A stretch of DNA of 64,000 bases, taken from contig JABJQG010000059.1 of assembly GCA_018663505.1 (NCBI GenBank), positions 1-64,000 on the forward strand, read 5' to 3'. This DNA is from Pseudobdellovibrionaceae bacterium. GTDB lineage: Bacteria; Bdellovibrionota; Bdellovibrionia; Bdellovibrionales; UBA1609. Below are positions 46,779 through 56,197 of this stretch, piece after piece (the stretch's first letter is position 1; the number at the start of each line of letters is the position of its first letter). The notes beneath the pieces are model-generated. The model did no database searches and was not told the origin of the DNA. It saw nothing but the letters and a program-made list of their open reading frames with translations. Both the position numbers and the translations under genes were made by a program.

Positions 46779-47143
46779 GCTATATAATAGCTTATGTCTT
46801 AGAGAGTCAAGGATTTGAAATACTCCCAAACAACACTTGAGTAGAGTTCCTCAAATTTACTCTGAGAACATGTGGTTTTAACAACGAAACTCAATTATTT
46901 AACTCTGTCAAATTTATACTTTTACTATATCGAGATTACGACCCATAAGGGGTTCAGTCATGTTAATCTTATTTATATTGGTATCTTTATGGTTCATGTA
47001 TCGCTAGTTCTAAATAACATTACGTTTTTGATATCTTCGTCTCATCGGTAAAGCTAAGTAGCTGTCTCTGTGGCGGCACTATTTATAGTTTGATGGTTGG
47101 CCAGATCAATTATTTTAAGGAGGAGGCCTTAATAAAACTTAGT
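46779..47143. other. Gene-free region
   Basis: Nothing firmly coding in about 360 bases between two minus-strand genes. A TTAAGG/CCTTAA hairpin (47115-47132) follows the cNMP/HATPase gene and could be its weak terminator. A 15-codon hydrophobic frame at 46960-47007 on the plus strand was considered and rejected. Confidence 0.3.
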
Positions 47144-48586
47144 TTATGAGCAGTGAAATATATGAAAGCTTGGTGTTGAATGTTCCGATCCTTGATGGTC
47201 AACATTGAACAAGGCGATAATTTCGGTTTTTACATTAGCATGTAAGTTAAATATCACCTGATCAGCCCCTTCAATAATTTGATGCAGGCCTCTGCCAGCA
47301 CCCCCCTTGTGTTTTCCATCGTTGAGATTAGCATCTTCACTATAGCAGTTGATAAGATAATTGGAGACAATTTCTGCGGAGAGAGCTCCAAAAGGGTCGG
47401 CAACGGAGACGGCAGCTAGAATTCCATCACATGCATAACTTATTGTGGGGCGCTGTTCTCTTTTTAAATGCACACCATCTCTTCGATTAATATGGTTAAA
47501 TATTGGTTTCCCATCACTGTCATGTGGGGCGTCATAGATGGCATTCATTAGGAGTTCTTCTGTAACAGTACTAATTCTGCTAACATTTGAACTTCGCACG
47601 CCCACTTTTGTGAAATAGGCAAGAAGTCGTTCTCTATGTGTGTGTCGAACCTCGCTACCACTGACTTTGTGACTGCGTACATCAATCCCATGAGTTAAGT
47701 ATTTATGAACACCAAAAAACTCTAAAGTGGATAGTTTGTTAAAGGTGGATGTGAAATTTTGAATTGTGAGTTTTTTATCTAAATCATTTCTAGACATAAT
47801 ATGAAAGCGGCTATCAATAACTTTAATTTTTTCAATGTAGTCTTTGATTGCACCGTTCGTCATAACAACTGTATTCCAACTATTTTCAATACTGTTAAGT
47901 TGATCTAAGAAATCCAGCGAGACAAATACCACATCAATATTTTTACTTTGTAATATTTTTTTTGCAGAATCTAGGTCAAATGCTTGGTAAGTGTAAGCAC
48001 CACAGCTGCCAATAGCCATCTTAGCGATGTTTTGCTGTTTTTTAGATTCTTCAAAAATTAATACTCTAGTTTTTGTCATAACTTTCGATTGTAGTGACTG
48101 ATTTACTTTTTGTAGTTTATTTCTTGAGGTTTTTAGATCCAGAATAAGAGATTCAAAGTGTTTAGCCTTTTCATTGGTATTTTGTACTTTTACTGAAAGA
48201 ATATTTGCATAGATTTGGTATAAGTAAGAATTAATAAGTTTGTTTTTGCTGTTATTAAACTGTTCCACTTCCAGGTAGCATAAGGTCACATCAGTGCTAG
48301 AAATAATCGTTGCAGAACAGGTCTCCTTGCGAATAAGACTAATCTCACCAAGGAGTTCTCCTTCTGTATCAAGAGTGGCCACTTTTCCACGATCCACAAA
48401 AACCTCAACTGTTCCATCCATTAGAAAATAGAGTTTACTATTTTTTTGACCTTGCGAAAGGATCTCCGAATTCATGGGCATAGAAACAACTTTAACATGA
48501 CTTAAAATTATTTTAAGCGCACTTGCTGGCATAGTATTGAAGTAGCCTAGTTTACTAAATTTATGAATAGTCTCAGCAGTGTCCAT
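47144..48586 (-). CDS. cNMP-binding, receiver-like and HATPase regulator
   Basis: 480 residues from ATG 48586 (AAGG 5 bases before; ATG 48622 also possible). Cyclic-nucleotide-binding domain about 10-120 (LYFLMDGTVEVFVDRG, LLGEISLIRKETCSATII); coiled coil about 130-180; receiver-like fold about 175-290 without clear phospho-site; GHKL ATPase about 345-470 with EELLMNAIYDAPHD, VADPFG and KGGAGRGLHQIIEGA. The ATPase matches the protein at 24886-25824. Probably an anti-sigma or serine kinase controlled by second messenger. Divergent from the motor-like cluster starting at 48782 and may regulate it. Confidence 0.78.
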   Translation of the reverse strand: MDTAETIHKFSKLGYFNTMPASALKIILSHVKVVSMPMNSEILSQGQKNSKLYFLMDGTVEVFVDRGKVATLDTEGELLGEISLIRKETCSATIISSTDVTLCYLEVEQFNNSKNKLINSYLYQIYANILSVKVQNTNEKAKHFESLILDLKTSRNKLQKVNQSLQSKVMTKTRVLIFEESKKQQNIAKMAIGSCGAYTYQAFDLDSAKKILQSKNIDVVFVSLDFLDQLNSIENSWNTVVMTNGAIKDYIEKIKVIDSRFHIMSRNDLDKKLTIQNFTSTFNKLSTLEFFGVHKYLTHGIDVRSHKVSGSEVRHTHRERLLAYFTKVGVRSSNVSRISTVTEELLMNAIYDAPHDSDGKPIFNHINRRDGVHLKREQRPTISYACDGILAAVSVADPFGALSAEIVSNYLINCYSEDANLNDGKHKGGAGRGLHQIIEGADQVIFNLHANVKTEIIALFNVDHQGSEHSTPSFHIFHCS

Positions 48587-48781
48587 ATAAACCTTATTTA
48601 ATATACTCATTGTAATCGACATTAACTCTAAAATAATGAAGCAATGCGAAACAGCTCTTAGGACTAAGGGCTATTTGGAAATACCTAAGTCTAGCTTTTG
48701 CAATCTTATGTAGCAAAATTAAAATGCTTGGTGGGAACTTCCGAAAAACATTATAGAGAACTAAACATCGTAGGTGGATCA

Positions 48782-50302
48782 ATGAGTTTTAACTATGACA
48801 AAATTAAAGATAACCAAAGCGATGGGAACCAGTGGGCCTCCTATAGTGACCTTTTTATGGTCTTGTCATTTGTCTTTTTGTTATTATATGTGAGTACAAG
48901 TTTAAGAAATGGAACATCAAATATACAAAATCATGTTGAGTATCAACAATTAGCTCAAGAAAATGATGATCTTAAAGCACAATTGAGAACATATAATGCT
49001 TTAAAATCAAATTACCAAAAAGAAGGAGCGAGCAGTAAGGAGTTGAAAGATTATAAGCAACTTATGTCTCATCTAGACTTATTGCAAGAACAGGCTAGTA
49101 GTGAGAAGCAAGAATTAGAACTTAAAGCTCAGGAAAATGCAAAAAAAGAAAAAACTTTAAATCAATATCAGAAATTAATTAAAAATATTGTCGACTCGAA
49201 TATGGTGGCAAGGGCGAGAATTAAAAAACGAGACACCATTATTCAAGATAAAAATATTGTAATTAAATCAAAAAATAAATTAATTAAGGAAAACAAAGAA
49301 ACTATAAATGTTTCTAAAGCAAAAATAAAAACATTAAATACTACAATAATGCAGAAAAAGGTTTTGATAACTAAAAATCAAGATAAGTTAAAAGAAATTA
49401 AACAAAATCTTTCACAGAAAGTGGAATCATTAAACCAACAATATCAAGAACAAAAAGTTACCAGACTAGCTGCTCAAAAGGAAATCAGACGACTACAAAG
49501 AGATTCACAAAAAGAAATATCAACTTTAGAGAATCAAAATAAGCTTGTTGGGAAGCAACTGGATAAAATGAAAGTCAGAATGGTTGTTGCCAGTGAGAAA
49601 GTTGCTACAGCTAAAAGTGAAATTGATAAAATAAAAGAAGATAAACAGAAATTAGCACAAAAATTTCAAGAGTCAAAAAAAGAATCTGAACAGAAGATGG
49701 ATTCTCTAACGAAAGAGTATAAGAAATCTCTTTCAAAAGCTCAGGCCAATGAAAAAGCAAGACAGAAGCTAGCTAGAAAAATTCAAAAAAGCTTCAAAAA
49801 AGCTGGAGTTAAGTTAGATGTAAATAAAGCTACTGGGGATGTTGTTCTTACTTTTGGTAAAGAGTATTTTTCTACGGGACGTCATAATCTTAAAAAGAAT
49901 ATGAAAAAAATACTTAAAAAGTTTATCCCAATATATGCAAAGTCATTATTCAAAGATAAAGGGATTCGTAAGAAAATATCATCTGTAGAAATAATTGGTT
50001 TTGCGTCGCCTACATATAACGGAAAGTATATAGACCCCACAAGTCTAGACCCTAAAGATAGAGCGGCGATTAATTATAATTTAGATTTAAGTTATAAAAG
50101 AGCAAAATCAATTTTTAATTATATGTTTCATAATGATTCGTTGAAATATTCCTATCAAAAGACCTTACTATCTAAGGTAAAAGTAACTGGGAAAAGTTAC
50201 TTTTCAGAAAAAGCTAGGAATGTTGCCAGTGATAAGAGTTGTGCTACAAAAAATTGTAAAGAATCACAGAGAGTAATAATTAAATTCAATTTAAAAAGGT
50301 AA
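48782..50302 (+). CDS. MotB/ZorB-like stator protein with coiled coil and OmpA-like domain
   Basis: 506 residues from ATG 48782 with GGTGG just upstream. One N-terminal membrane helix, WASYSDLFMVLSFVFLLLYV, with Asp23 placed like the proton-carrying Asp of MotB. Residues about 55-350 are a long coiled coil (KLKEIKQNLSQKVESLNQQY). The C-terminus about 360-506 is OmpA/MotB-like: VVLTFGKEYFSTGRHNL, VEIIGFASP, YNLDLSYKRAKSIF (NxxLSxxRA peptidoglycan-binding motif). The coiled coil between membrane and wall is far longer than in MotB or ZorB. Next gene (MotA-like) starts 17 bases later. Ion-driven stator role is inferred from family. Confidence 0.8.
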   Translation: MSFNYDKIKDNQSDGNQWASYSDLFMVLSFVFLLLYVSTSLRNGTSNIQNHVEYQQLAQENDDLKAQLRTYNALKSNYQKEGASSKELKDYKQLMSHLDLLQEQASSEKQELELKAQENAKKEKTLNQYQKLIKNIVDSNMVARARIKKRDTIIQDKNIVIKSKNKLIKENKETINVSKAKIKTLNTTIMQKKVLITKNQDKLKEIKQNLSQKVESLNQQYQEQKVTRLAAQKEIRRLQRDSQKEISTLENQNKLVGKQLDKMKVRMVVASEKVATAKSEIDKIKEDKQKLAQKFQESKKESEQKMDSLTKEYKKSLSKAQANEKARQKLARKIQKSFKKAGVKLDVNKATGDVVLTFGKEYFSTGRHNLKKNMKKILKKFIPIYAKSLFKDKGIRKKISSVEIIGFASPTYNGKYIDPTSLDPKDRAAINYNLDLSYKRAKSIFNYMFHNDSLKYSYQKTLLSKVKVTGKSYFSEKARNVASDKSCATKNCKESQRVIIKFNLKR

Positions 50303-50318
50303 TTAATAGGAGCCAATA

Positions 50319-51260
50319 ATGACGTATCAAGAATTCATGAGAGAGTTAGTAAATAACCTGGTGTTGTTTGCAACAAGCTATCTAGTGCCTATTATGGCCA
50401 TTGTATTTGTAACTGGTGTTGTGTTACGAGTCCTGATCTATTATACGGTAAAAAGACAACAGTTTTTTGCTAAAGAGTTTGAAAAAAGGGTACATAATTT
50501 TATTGACGAGGGAGAGTATTTCGGTCCTATGTCCTTTTATGTGATTACTAAAAGGTTGCTAGAAAAAACCTATTATGAAATTTTTGAACTAAAAGGAATA
50601 ATGCGAAGGCGGAAACATGACTATGTTACTTCTTTAACTGACAGATTGTTCTTAATTCAGCATGGATCTGCATTTTTGGTGAGAGATTCATTAAAACAAA
50701 TTAAGTACATTAAGTACAACAACCACCAACCTAAGTTGTTAGAAATTGTAAAGAACGTCTTTCAAAACAACCCTTGTTTTAACCGAGTATTTGGTAAAAT
50801 TCCGGTGGGAGTGTTTAATGATTTTCTTAATGTTTTGCCGGGACTGTTTATAATAGCAGGAATATTTGGAACATTCTTAGGTATTATGAAAGGTCTACCA
50901 GAGTTAAAGGCGATGGACATTACAAATGTTGAGCTTACTAAAAATACAATGGACGCATTTTTAGAGCAGATTACATACTCAATGGCAACTTCAATTATTG
51001 GGATTGTATTTTCGGTTGCATTAACATTGCTTAATACTGCGTTTTCACCCGAAAAATTATTTATTGGAATTGTTGATAGATTTGAAAATTCTCTGGATTT
51101 ACTTTGGAATCGAAGTTTGGATAATGATATCCCTTCCAATGTCGCAGAGTTTGATGAACATAAAGACCCTGTGGATGCACTTGCGGAACAAGCAGTGTTA
51201 AAGGAAGTGGAGAATAAAAAATTGACATCTAAAGGAGTGGAGAATAAGCGAGTTTCTTAA
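50319..51260 (+). CDS. MotA/TolQ/ExbB-type (ZorA-like) proton-channel protein
   Basis: 313 residues. Three membrane helices: about 15-42 (YLVPIMAIVFVTGVVLRVLI), about 168-195 (VLPGLFIIAGIFGTFLGIMK) and about 215-245 (YSMATSIIGIVFSVALTLLN). LPG...GxxGTFLGI is the hallmark of the MotA/TolQ/ExbB/ZorA superfamily, most like ZorA by eye. Between TM1 and TM2 lies a cytosolic helical domain. The tail after TM3 is short (about 65 residues), unlike the long ZorA tail. RBS TAGGAG. Pairs with the MotB-like gene just before it; together they should form an ion-driven pump of five and two subunits by analogy. Confidence 0.8.
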   Translation: MTYQEFMRELVNNLVLFATSYLVPIMAIVFVTGVVLRVLIYYTVKRQQFFAKEFEKRVHNFIDEGEYFGPMSFYVITKRLLEKTYYEIFELKGIMRRRKHDYVTSLTDRLFLIQHGSAFLVRDSLKQIKYIKYNNHQPKLLEIVKNVFQNNPCFNRVFGKIPVGVFNDFLNVLPGLFIIAGIFGTFLGIMKGLPELKAMDITNVELTKNTMDAFLEQITYSMATSIIGIVFSVALTLLNTAFSPEKLFIGIVDRFENSLDLLWNRSLDNDIPSNVAEFDEHKDPVDALAEQAVLKEVENKKLTSKGVENKRVS

Positions 51261-51282
51261 GATTTGAAGTTAATTCTGTAGT

Positions 51283-51329
51283 TAAAAGCTGATTTTTTCA
51301 AATCGGCTTTTGCTGCATTTATAGCAAAA
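51283..51329 (+). promoter_or_regulatory. Two mutually exclusive hairpins before the FHA gene
   Basis: Hairpin A: AAAAGCTGATTT (51283-51294) pairs with AAATCGGCTTTT (51299-51310), one G-U pair, loop TTTC. Hairpin B: CTTTTGCT (51306-51313) pairs with AGCAAAAG (51322-51329). They share CTTTT and cannot form together. B ends 11 bases before the ATG and its arm covers the only purine-rich RBS candidate (AAGAGAA). Suggests attenuation or translational control. Confidence 0.45.
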
Positions 51330-51340
51330 GAGAATAGACG

Positions 51341-54300
51341 ATGAGTGATAGTATTGTACAAATTTTGATTAGCATTGACGGAAAGGAAGAAGTTCGTCAA
51401 TTTTCAAAATCTACAATATTGATAGGTAGAGATCCATCAAATGACTTCCCAACAGATATGAAGGGACTGAGTCGCAAGCATCTGCAAATAAAAATAAAAG
51501 AGAATAAAATATATATTGTTGATTTAGGCTCAACATTTGGTACAGGTTTAAGGGGTGTGAAAATCCCCACAAATCATGATATTGAGTATCGAAGTGGTGA
51601 ACCGATTTTAATTGGTAAAACTGGAGATTTTATTAACGTAAAATTGATACAAAAGTTATTACAGCCTGAAATTCCAAAAGATCTTCCTGCTAGAGAAATA
51701 ACTGGCATTACTATGACAGATCACAATGTTGACCTGCAAATTGAGAATGTCCCATCAGATAATGAACATAATGCGACATCCAATGATTCTAGTAGTAGTA
51801 ATGTTCATTCTCTTTCAAAAAGACGAGAGGCTTATTCCACGCGAGAAGCTTCGCAGGTTCGACGGTCACCCTCTAGTGAAAACCCATATGCATATAAAAT
51901 GAAACCTCAAAATAACGGCACTGCTATTGCAGAGAAATTAGACGCAATTCAAGAGGTGTTGTCACCTGTGGTCAATTCAGCAATAGGCAAAATCCAAGGA
52001 AAAATACAAGAATATAAAGATGATAAAGAAATCCAGGATTTTTTAGTTCAAAAAAGTGTGGAAGAGAAAGAATACTTAGAGTTAGTTTTAAAAAAAGAAG
52101 TGGTTGAAATTGAAATCGATGATTTAGTAATGAAAAGATCGGAAATCATTACTGACTTTAAATTCATTGCAAATGAAATAAAAAGTCAAAGAGAGCATAT
52201 AGGTAACTTAGAGGAACTTAACAATAAGTTAAATAAAAAGAACACAGCTTCTGAATCAAGTCTTAAGCAAGTACAACAGGATTTAATTACTATTGGCAAT
52301 AATTATCAAGAGAAAAAAAATGAATTAGATAACGTAACGGAGCAGTTGTCCTACTTTGAAAATAAAATTGGTAAAGACAAAGAAGCAAAAGAAGCAGAGT
52401 ATAAATTGTTAAAAAACCAAGTAAATGAATTAGAAAAAACATTAGGAGAAAATAAAAAACTACTGTTGTCAGAAGTTCAAAAGTTAGTAAACGATAAGGC
52501 AATAAATGCCTCAGAACTGACAAGGCTTAAAGATGAAATATCTGCAACTGAAGATCATATTTGGCGTCTGAAGGAAAATAAAAATACACTTAATAGTGAA
52601 ATTGATGAGGCTAGAACGCATAAGGATGAGGCTGTTAGTGCTTTAAATGAGCTACAAAGTTCACTGGTAGATTATAGAAAAAACTATGATGATGAATTAA
52701 GTATCTTAAAGGGAAAGGTAAAAGAAAAAGATATTGAACTAAGTAATATTGAGAGAAGCTTAAAAACTGTGACGTCTACACTGTCCAACGAAAAAAGCGA
52801 ATTAATATATGAAATAAATGAACTTCAAGCTGTTAAAAAAGATCATGAGCAACAGATTAAACAAAAAGCTGTCCAAATGGAAGTCGAGCAAATAAAATAC
52901 AATGATCTTGAAAATGATTTAAAAGATAAAATTTGGAAACTAGAGCAAAATCGAGATGACCATAAAATATCTCTACGTAAGCAGAAGGACATTCAGGATA
53001 AGCTAAAATTAGAAATTGATAAGCAAAAAGAAAATATTGATAAATTAAAGCTTTTAGAATCTGAATTAGAGCTTAAAGTTGAGTTATTGCACAAATCTAA
53101 AGATAACTTAAATGGTCAATTGGATACCATAAAGGCAGAAGAGAGCAAATGTTACGATAGCAAAGAAAAGCTTAGTAAGGACATTTTAGTATTAAATAAA
53201 GATGTTATGCAAGGCTTGGAAGAAAAGAAGAGTTTAGAAGAACGTCAAAAGAAGCTCGAAGATGAATATGTGATTGAAAGAATTGAGTTTGAAAAGTGTA
53301 AAGTTGATGTAATTGACACGCAAAATATTATTAATAAATTAAATGAAGAAAAAGAAGTTGTATTAACGAATAAGATAAAGCTAGAAGAAAATAATATTAA
53401 AGTCCTTAATGAACTTAATGATAATGAATTGAATATTAAAAGTAGTCACAAGCTGCTTAATAGTTTGAAAGATGATATTAGTCGTCGTAATAGTGAACTT
53501 AATAATCTGGATAATGAATATGAAAATATTTGTCTTAAAATAGATGAGGGGCAAGTAGGTCTTAAATCGGTTTCTGAGAAAATTATTAGTTCAGAAAAGT
53601 TAATTGAAGTGCAGATGAATGATGTTGCTGAACTTAATGCACAATTTTTGGAAATTGATGCAGCTCGTGAGGCCAGTGAAAAAACAGTAGCTTCTCTTGA
53701 AATAAAAATAAAGAAAAAGCAACATAAGTATTTAAATATCAGAAAAAGTTTTTTTAAAAAGTTGAAAAAAGTAAAGTTAAAAACTCAGCTAGAAATAAAA
53801 GAAAATAAAACACGAGAATATAATAGAATCGTAGATGAAGCTAATGTGCAAGCAAAAGCTATATTGCAACAGACAGATGAAGAGTGCAAATTAAAGCGCA
53901 TTAGTTTAAAACAAGAATTCGTTTCAAAAGAACAACTTTTGAATGAAAAAAATAAAGAAACAAATGAACACCTTGAGAATAAATATTCAGAACTTAGTCT
54001 AAATCTACAAAAATCAATCGCTGATTCAAAACGCCAAATGGATGCTAAACATCAAGAATTGGAATCGCAATTAAAAATTAAATTTGAGTTAAAAGAACAA
54101 AATTTAGTTACACAATTTGAAAATAAAGTTGAACAACAAAACTCTGAATATATACTTTTGATGAAGGAAGCCAATCAACAAGCCGCAGATCTTATAGGGA
54201 AAACTAATGAGGACACTGCAAGACTTAAGGAAAAGGCATTTGATGAGGCCCAAACACACCTAAAAGAACAAATAAATGAACGAGAGCTAGTTTTAGAGAA

Positions 54301-55354
54301 TCTCGTTAAGCAAAATGAAGAACTTGAAATTGAAAATAAGAATCTTCTTGAAGATGTGCAAAAAGAAGTTCAACAATCAAAAGTTAGTGCTGAAATATAT
54401 GCCGAAAAATTGATTGCTGATGCTCAAAAAGAAGCACAGAAAAGCAGAGATAGTATTGATGCAGAAATTGCAGAATTAAGAAAAAATAGTGAATTAGCTT
54501 TGTCGGAAAGAACATTAATTGAAACTAAAAAGTTAGAAAATGTATTAAGTGATATCCAGGTCAAGCATGATAAAGAAAAAAAGTTTATTGTGGAATCAGT
54601 ATTACGAAATATTGATGTACAAATGGCTTTGCCTGGTTATAGCCCAGGAAACCTACGCGATACCGTTGAAGCTGTTTTAACATCTGAGTTGCTTAATGAA
54701 GAGACTGAATATAAACAGAATATAATGTTTAGTTCTGATGAACTAACACAAAAAAAAGAGAAGGAGTACTTGCTGCGGGTTGTGATTAAATATGCTGTGT
54801 TAGCAGCTGTTATCATTTTTATATTTATTAATATTTCAAAAATTGAATACTATTTTTCAGAAATCAAACAAAAGTTAATTGCTGATAATAAAGTAGATCG
54901 CGAAAAATTAAAAGTTAATATTAAGAAGCAAGTGAATGACCTTTATTTTAAACCACTAAAAACTAAAGGCCTGAAGGCAGGGTATCTTGAAAATGTGTTA
55001 TATACGGAAGGTTATATAGAAACTTACTTTGATCCAGAGGTGCAAAATAAATGGGTGAGTCAGGTGAGTAATTTATTTGTTGACAGCCTATCATTAGATG
55101 ATGATTTAGTGATAGATGTTATATCTAGTGAATCTGTTTTTATTAAAAATACCCTAAAGAGCAGTAACAAATTACTTAAAAAATCCAAGCTGAAGATGAT
55201 CAACTCCCTGCGGGAGAAAGAGGATATTTTTAATAATAAAATTAAACAACAACTTAGAAAAAAATCAAATTATAAAAAGTTTATTAAACTACGACATGAC
55301 TTTATGACGAGTGAACTAATTAAATATGGAGATGAAAAAAATGAAAACAATTAA
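51341..55354 (+). CDS. Giant FHA-domain coiled-coil membrane protein
   Basis: 1337 residues. FHA domain 1-105 with ILIGRDPSNDF, GLSRKHLQI and VDLGSTFGT, which bind phosphothreonine. Low-complexity Ser/Asn linker about 130-190. Near-continuous coiled coil about 225-1100 (for example ELEKTLGENKKLLLSEVQKL), rich in Lys/Glu/Asn. One membrane helix about 1147-1166 (YAVLAAVIIFIFINISKIEY), then about 170 residues. With the FHA domain cytosolic, the tail would be periplasmic. The coiled coil could span some 100 nm. It follows the MotA-like gene by 80 bases and overlaps the next gene. A scaffold linking phospho-signals to the motor is inferred. Confidence 0.82.
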   Translation: MSDSIVQILISIDGKEEVRQFSKSTILIGRDPSNDFPTDMKGLSRKHLQIKIKENKIYIVDLGSTFGTGLRGVKIPTNHDIEYRSGEPILIGKTGDFINVKLIQKLLQPEIPKDLPAREITGITMTDHNVDLQIENVPSDNEHNATSNDSSSSNVHSLSKRREAYSTREASQVRRSPSSENPYAYKMKPQNNGTAIAEKLDAIQEVLSPVVNSAIGKIQGKIQEYKDDKEIQDFLVQKSVEEKEYLELVLKKEVVEIEIDDLVMKRSEIITDFKFIANEIKSQREHIGNLEELNNKLNKKNTASESSLKQVQQDLITIGNNYQEKKNELDNVTEQLSYFENKIGKDKEAKEAEYKLLKNQVNELEKTLGENKKLLLSEVQKLVNDKAINASELTRLKDEISATEDHIWRLKENKNTLNSEIDEARTHKDEAVSALNELQSSLVDYRKNYDDELSILKGKVKEKDIELSNIERSLKTVTSTLSNEKSELIYEINELQAVKKDHEQQIKQKAVQMEVEQIKYNDLENDLKDKIWKLEQNRDDHKISLRKQKDIQDKLKLEIDKQKENIDKLKLLESELELKVELLHKSKDNLNGQLDTIKAEESKCYDSKEKLSKDILVLNKDVMQGLEEKKSLEERQKKLEDEYVIERIEFEKCKVDVIDTQNIINKLNEEKEVVLTNKIKLEENNIKVLNELNDNELNIKSSHKLLNSLKDDISRRNSELNNLDNEYENICLKIDEGQVGLKSVSEKIISSEKLIEVQMNDVAELNAQFLEIDAAREASEKTVASLEIKIKKKQHKYLNIRKSFFKKLKKVKLKTQLEIKENKTREYNRIVDEANVQAKAILQQTDEECKLKRISLKQEFVSKEQLLNEKNKETNEHLENKYSELSLNLQKSIADSKRQMDAKHQELESQLKIKFELKEQNLVTQFENKVEQQNSEYILLMKEANQQAADLIGKTNEDTARLKEKAFDEAQTHLKEQINERELVLENLVKQNEELEIENKNLLEDVQKEVQQSKVSAEIYAEKLIADAQKEAQKSRDSIDAEIAELRKNSELALSERTLIETKKLENVLSDIQVKHDKEKKFIVESVLRNIDVQMALPGYSPGNLRDTVEAVLTSELLNEETEYKQNIMFSSDELTQKKEKEYLLRVVIKYAVLAAVIIFIFINISKIEYYFSEIKQKLIADNKVDREKLKVNIKKQVNDLYFKPLKTKGLKAGYLENVLYTEGYIETYFDPEVQNKWVSQVSNLFVDSLSLDDDLVIDVISSESVFIKNTLKSSNKLLKKSKLKMINSLREKEDIFNNKIKQQLRKKSNYKKFIKLRHDFMTSELIKYGDEKNENN

Positions 55355-56153
55355 GCTATTAGTATTTTTAATTATGCTATTTCAAATGGACACAATTAAT
55401 GCTGATTCGAAAAAAATTAAATACTGTGAAACTTCAAAAGAGTTTATTATTACAATGGAGTTTTTAAAAGATAATAATAAGGTTTTTGATAACAAGGTTA
55501 AAGTTATTGATTTAGCTAAAAATGTAGCTTCAGGTTGTGATGGAGCTGCAAAAAGATTTATTGAAACATATCTCATGATGTCGAAGGTTGGCTTTCCCAC
55601 ACATAAAGCAGTAAAGTATGGAGTCAAACTATCACACTTATCCAATGATCATAAAGATACTTTTCAGACATTATTTAAAATGGGCTATTTAAAGAAATAT
55701 TTAGATTTTGACCTGTTTCACTCTTTGAAAATGACTGATAATCTGATGCTAGCACATAATGGTAACATAAAAATTGCGAAAAAGGATTTTTCTAATTTTG
55801 TACAGTTTTGTGTTGGAACAAAGCACATGGATTTACCGAGAAAGCAATGCGCAAATTTTTCAACAAAAATGGCCTTGATGAGTGCTAAATATAAAAAAGA
55901 AATATTCTCTGAATTTAAGGAGTTGTTTGAATTCTTAACTCAAAATAATATGGGACCAAAATTGACTACTAATAAAGCTTTTCAAGAGGCTCAAAGTATT
56001 CTTTCAGAAAGTCCTATTGCAGGGTCTAATTTTATGGCTGTATACAAATATAGTCAGTCAAAAAATGGCCTTAAATTAGGTGTAAATGAAGCCATTAAAA
56101 CGGCTAAGAGTATGAGCTTTGCCTCTCGAAAAATTGCCTCAGAGCCCAAATAA
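55341..56153 (+). CDS. Secreted protein of unknown function in motor-like cluster
   Basis: 270 residues from ATG 55341 (GGAG eight bases upstream; ATG 55326 in frame has none). Signal peptide MKTIKLLVFLIMLFQMDTINA. Mature part is helical and basic with four cysteines (IKYCETS, ASGCDGA, VQFCVGT, RKQCANF), possibly two disulfides. No family recognised. Overlaps the FHA gene by 14 bases, so it is co-translated and probably a periplasmic part of the same system. Confidence 0.65.
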   Translation: MKTIKLLVFLIMLFQMDTINADSKKIKYCETSKEFIITMEFLKDNNKVFDNKVKVIDLAKNVASGCDGAAKRFIETYLMMSKVGFPTHKAVKYGVKLSHLSNDHKDTFQTLFKMGYLKKYLDFDLFHSLKMTDNLMLAHNGNIKIAKKDFSNFVQFCVGTKHMDLPRKQCANFSTKMALMSAKYKKEIFSEFKELFEFLTQNNMGPKLTTNKAFQEAQSILSESPIAGSNFMAVYKYSQSKNGLKLGVNEAIKTAKSMSFASRKIASEPK

Positions 56154-56197
56154 CTGCTATTAGTATTTATTTATTTAAGAGCAAGTCTAGATAATTA

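Noticed and set aside
46960-47007. 15-codon hydrophobic plus-strand frame with AAGGGG upstream (MLILFILVSLWFMYR)
   Set aside because: Too short to distinguish from chance in AT-rich DNA; no promoter or terminator, no conservation evidence available.
48782-51260. Calling the stator pair a Zorya defence system or flagellar MotAB
   Set aside because: No ZorC, ZorD or ZorE and no flagellar genes nearby; subunit architecture differs from both, so only family-level names are used.
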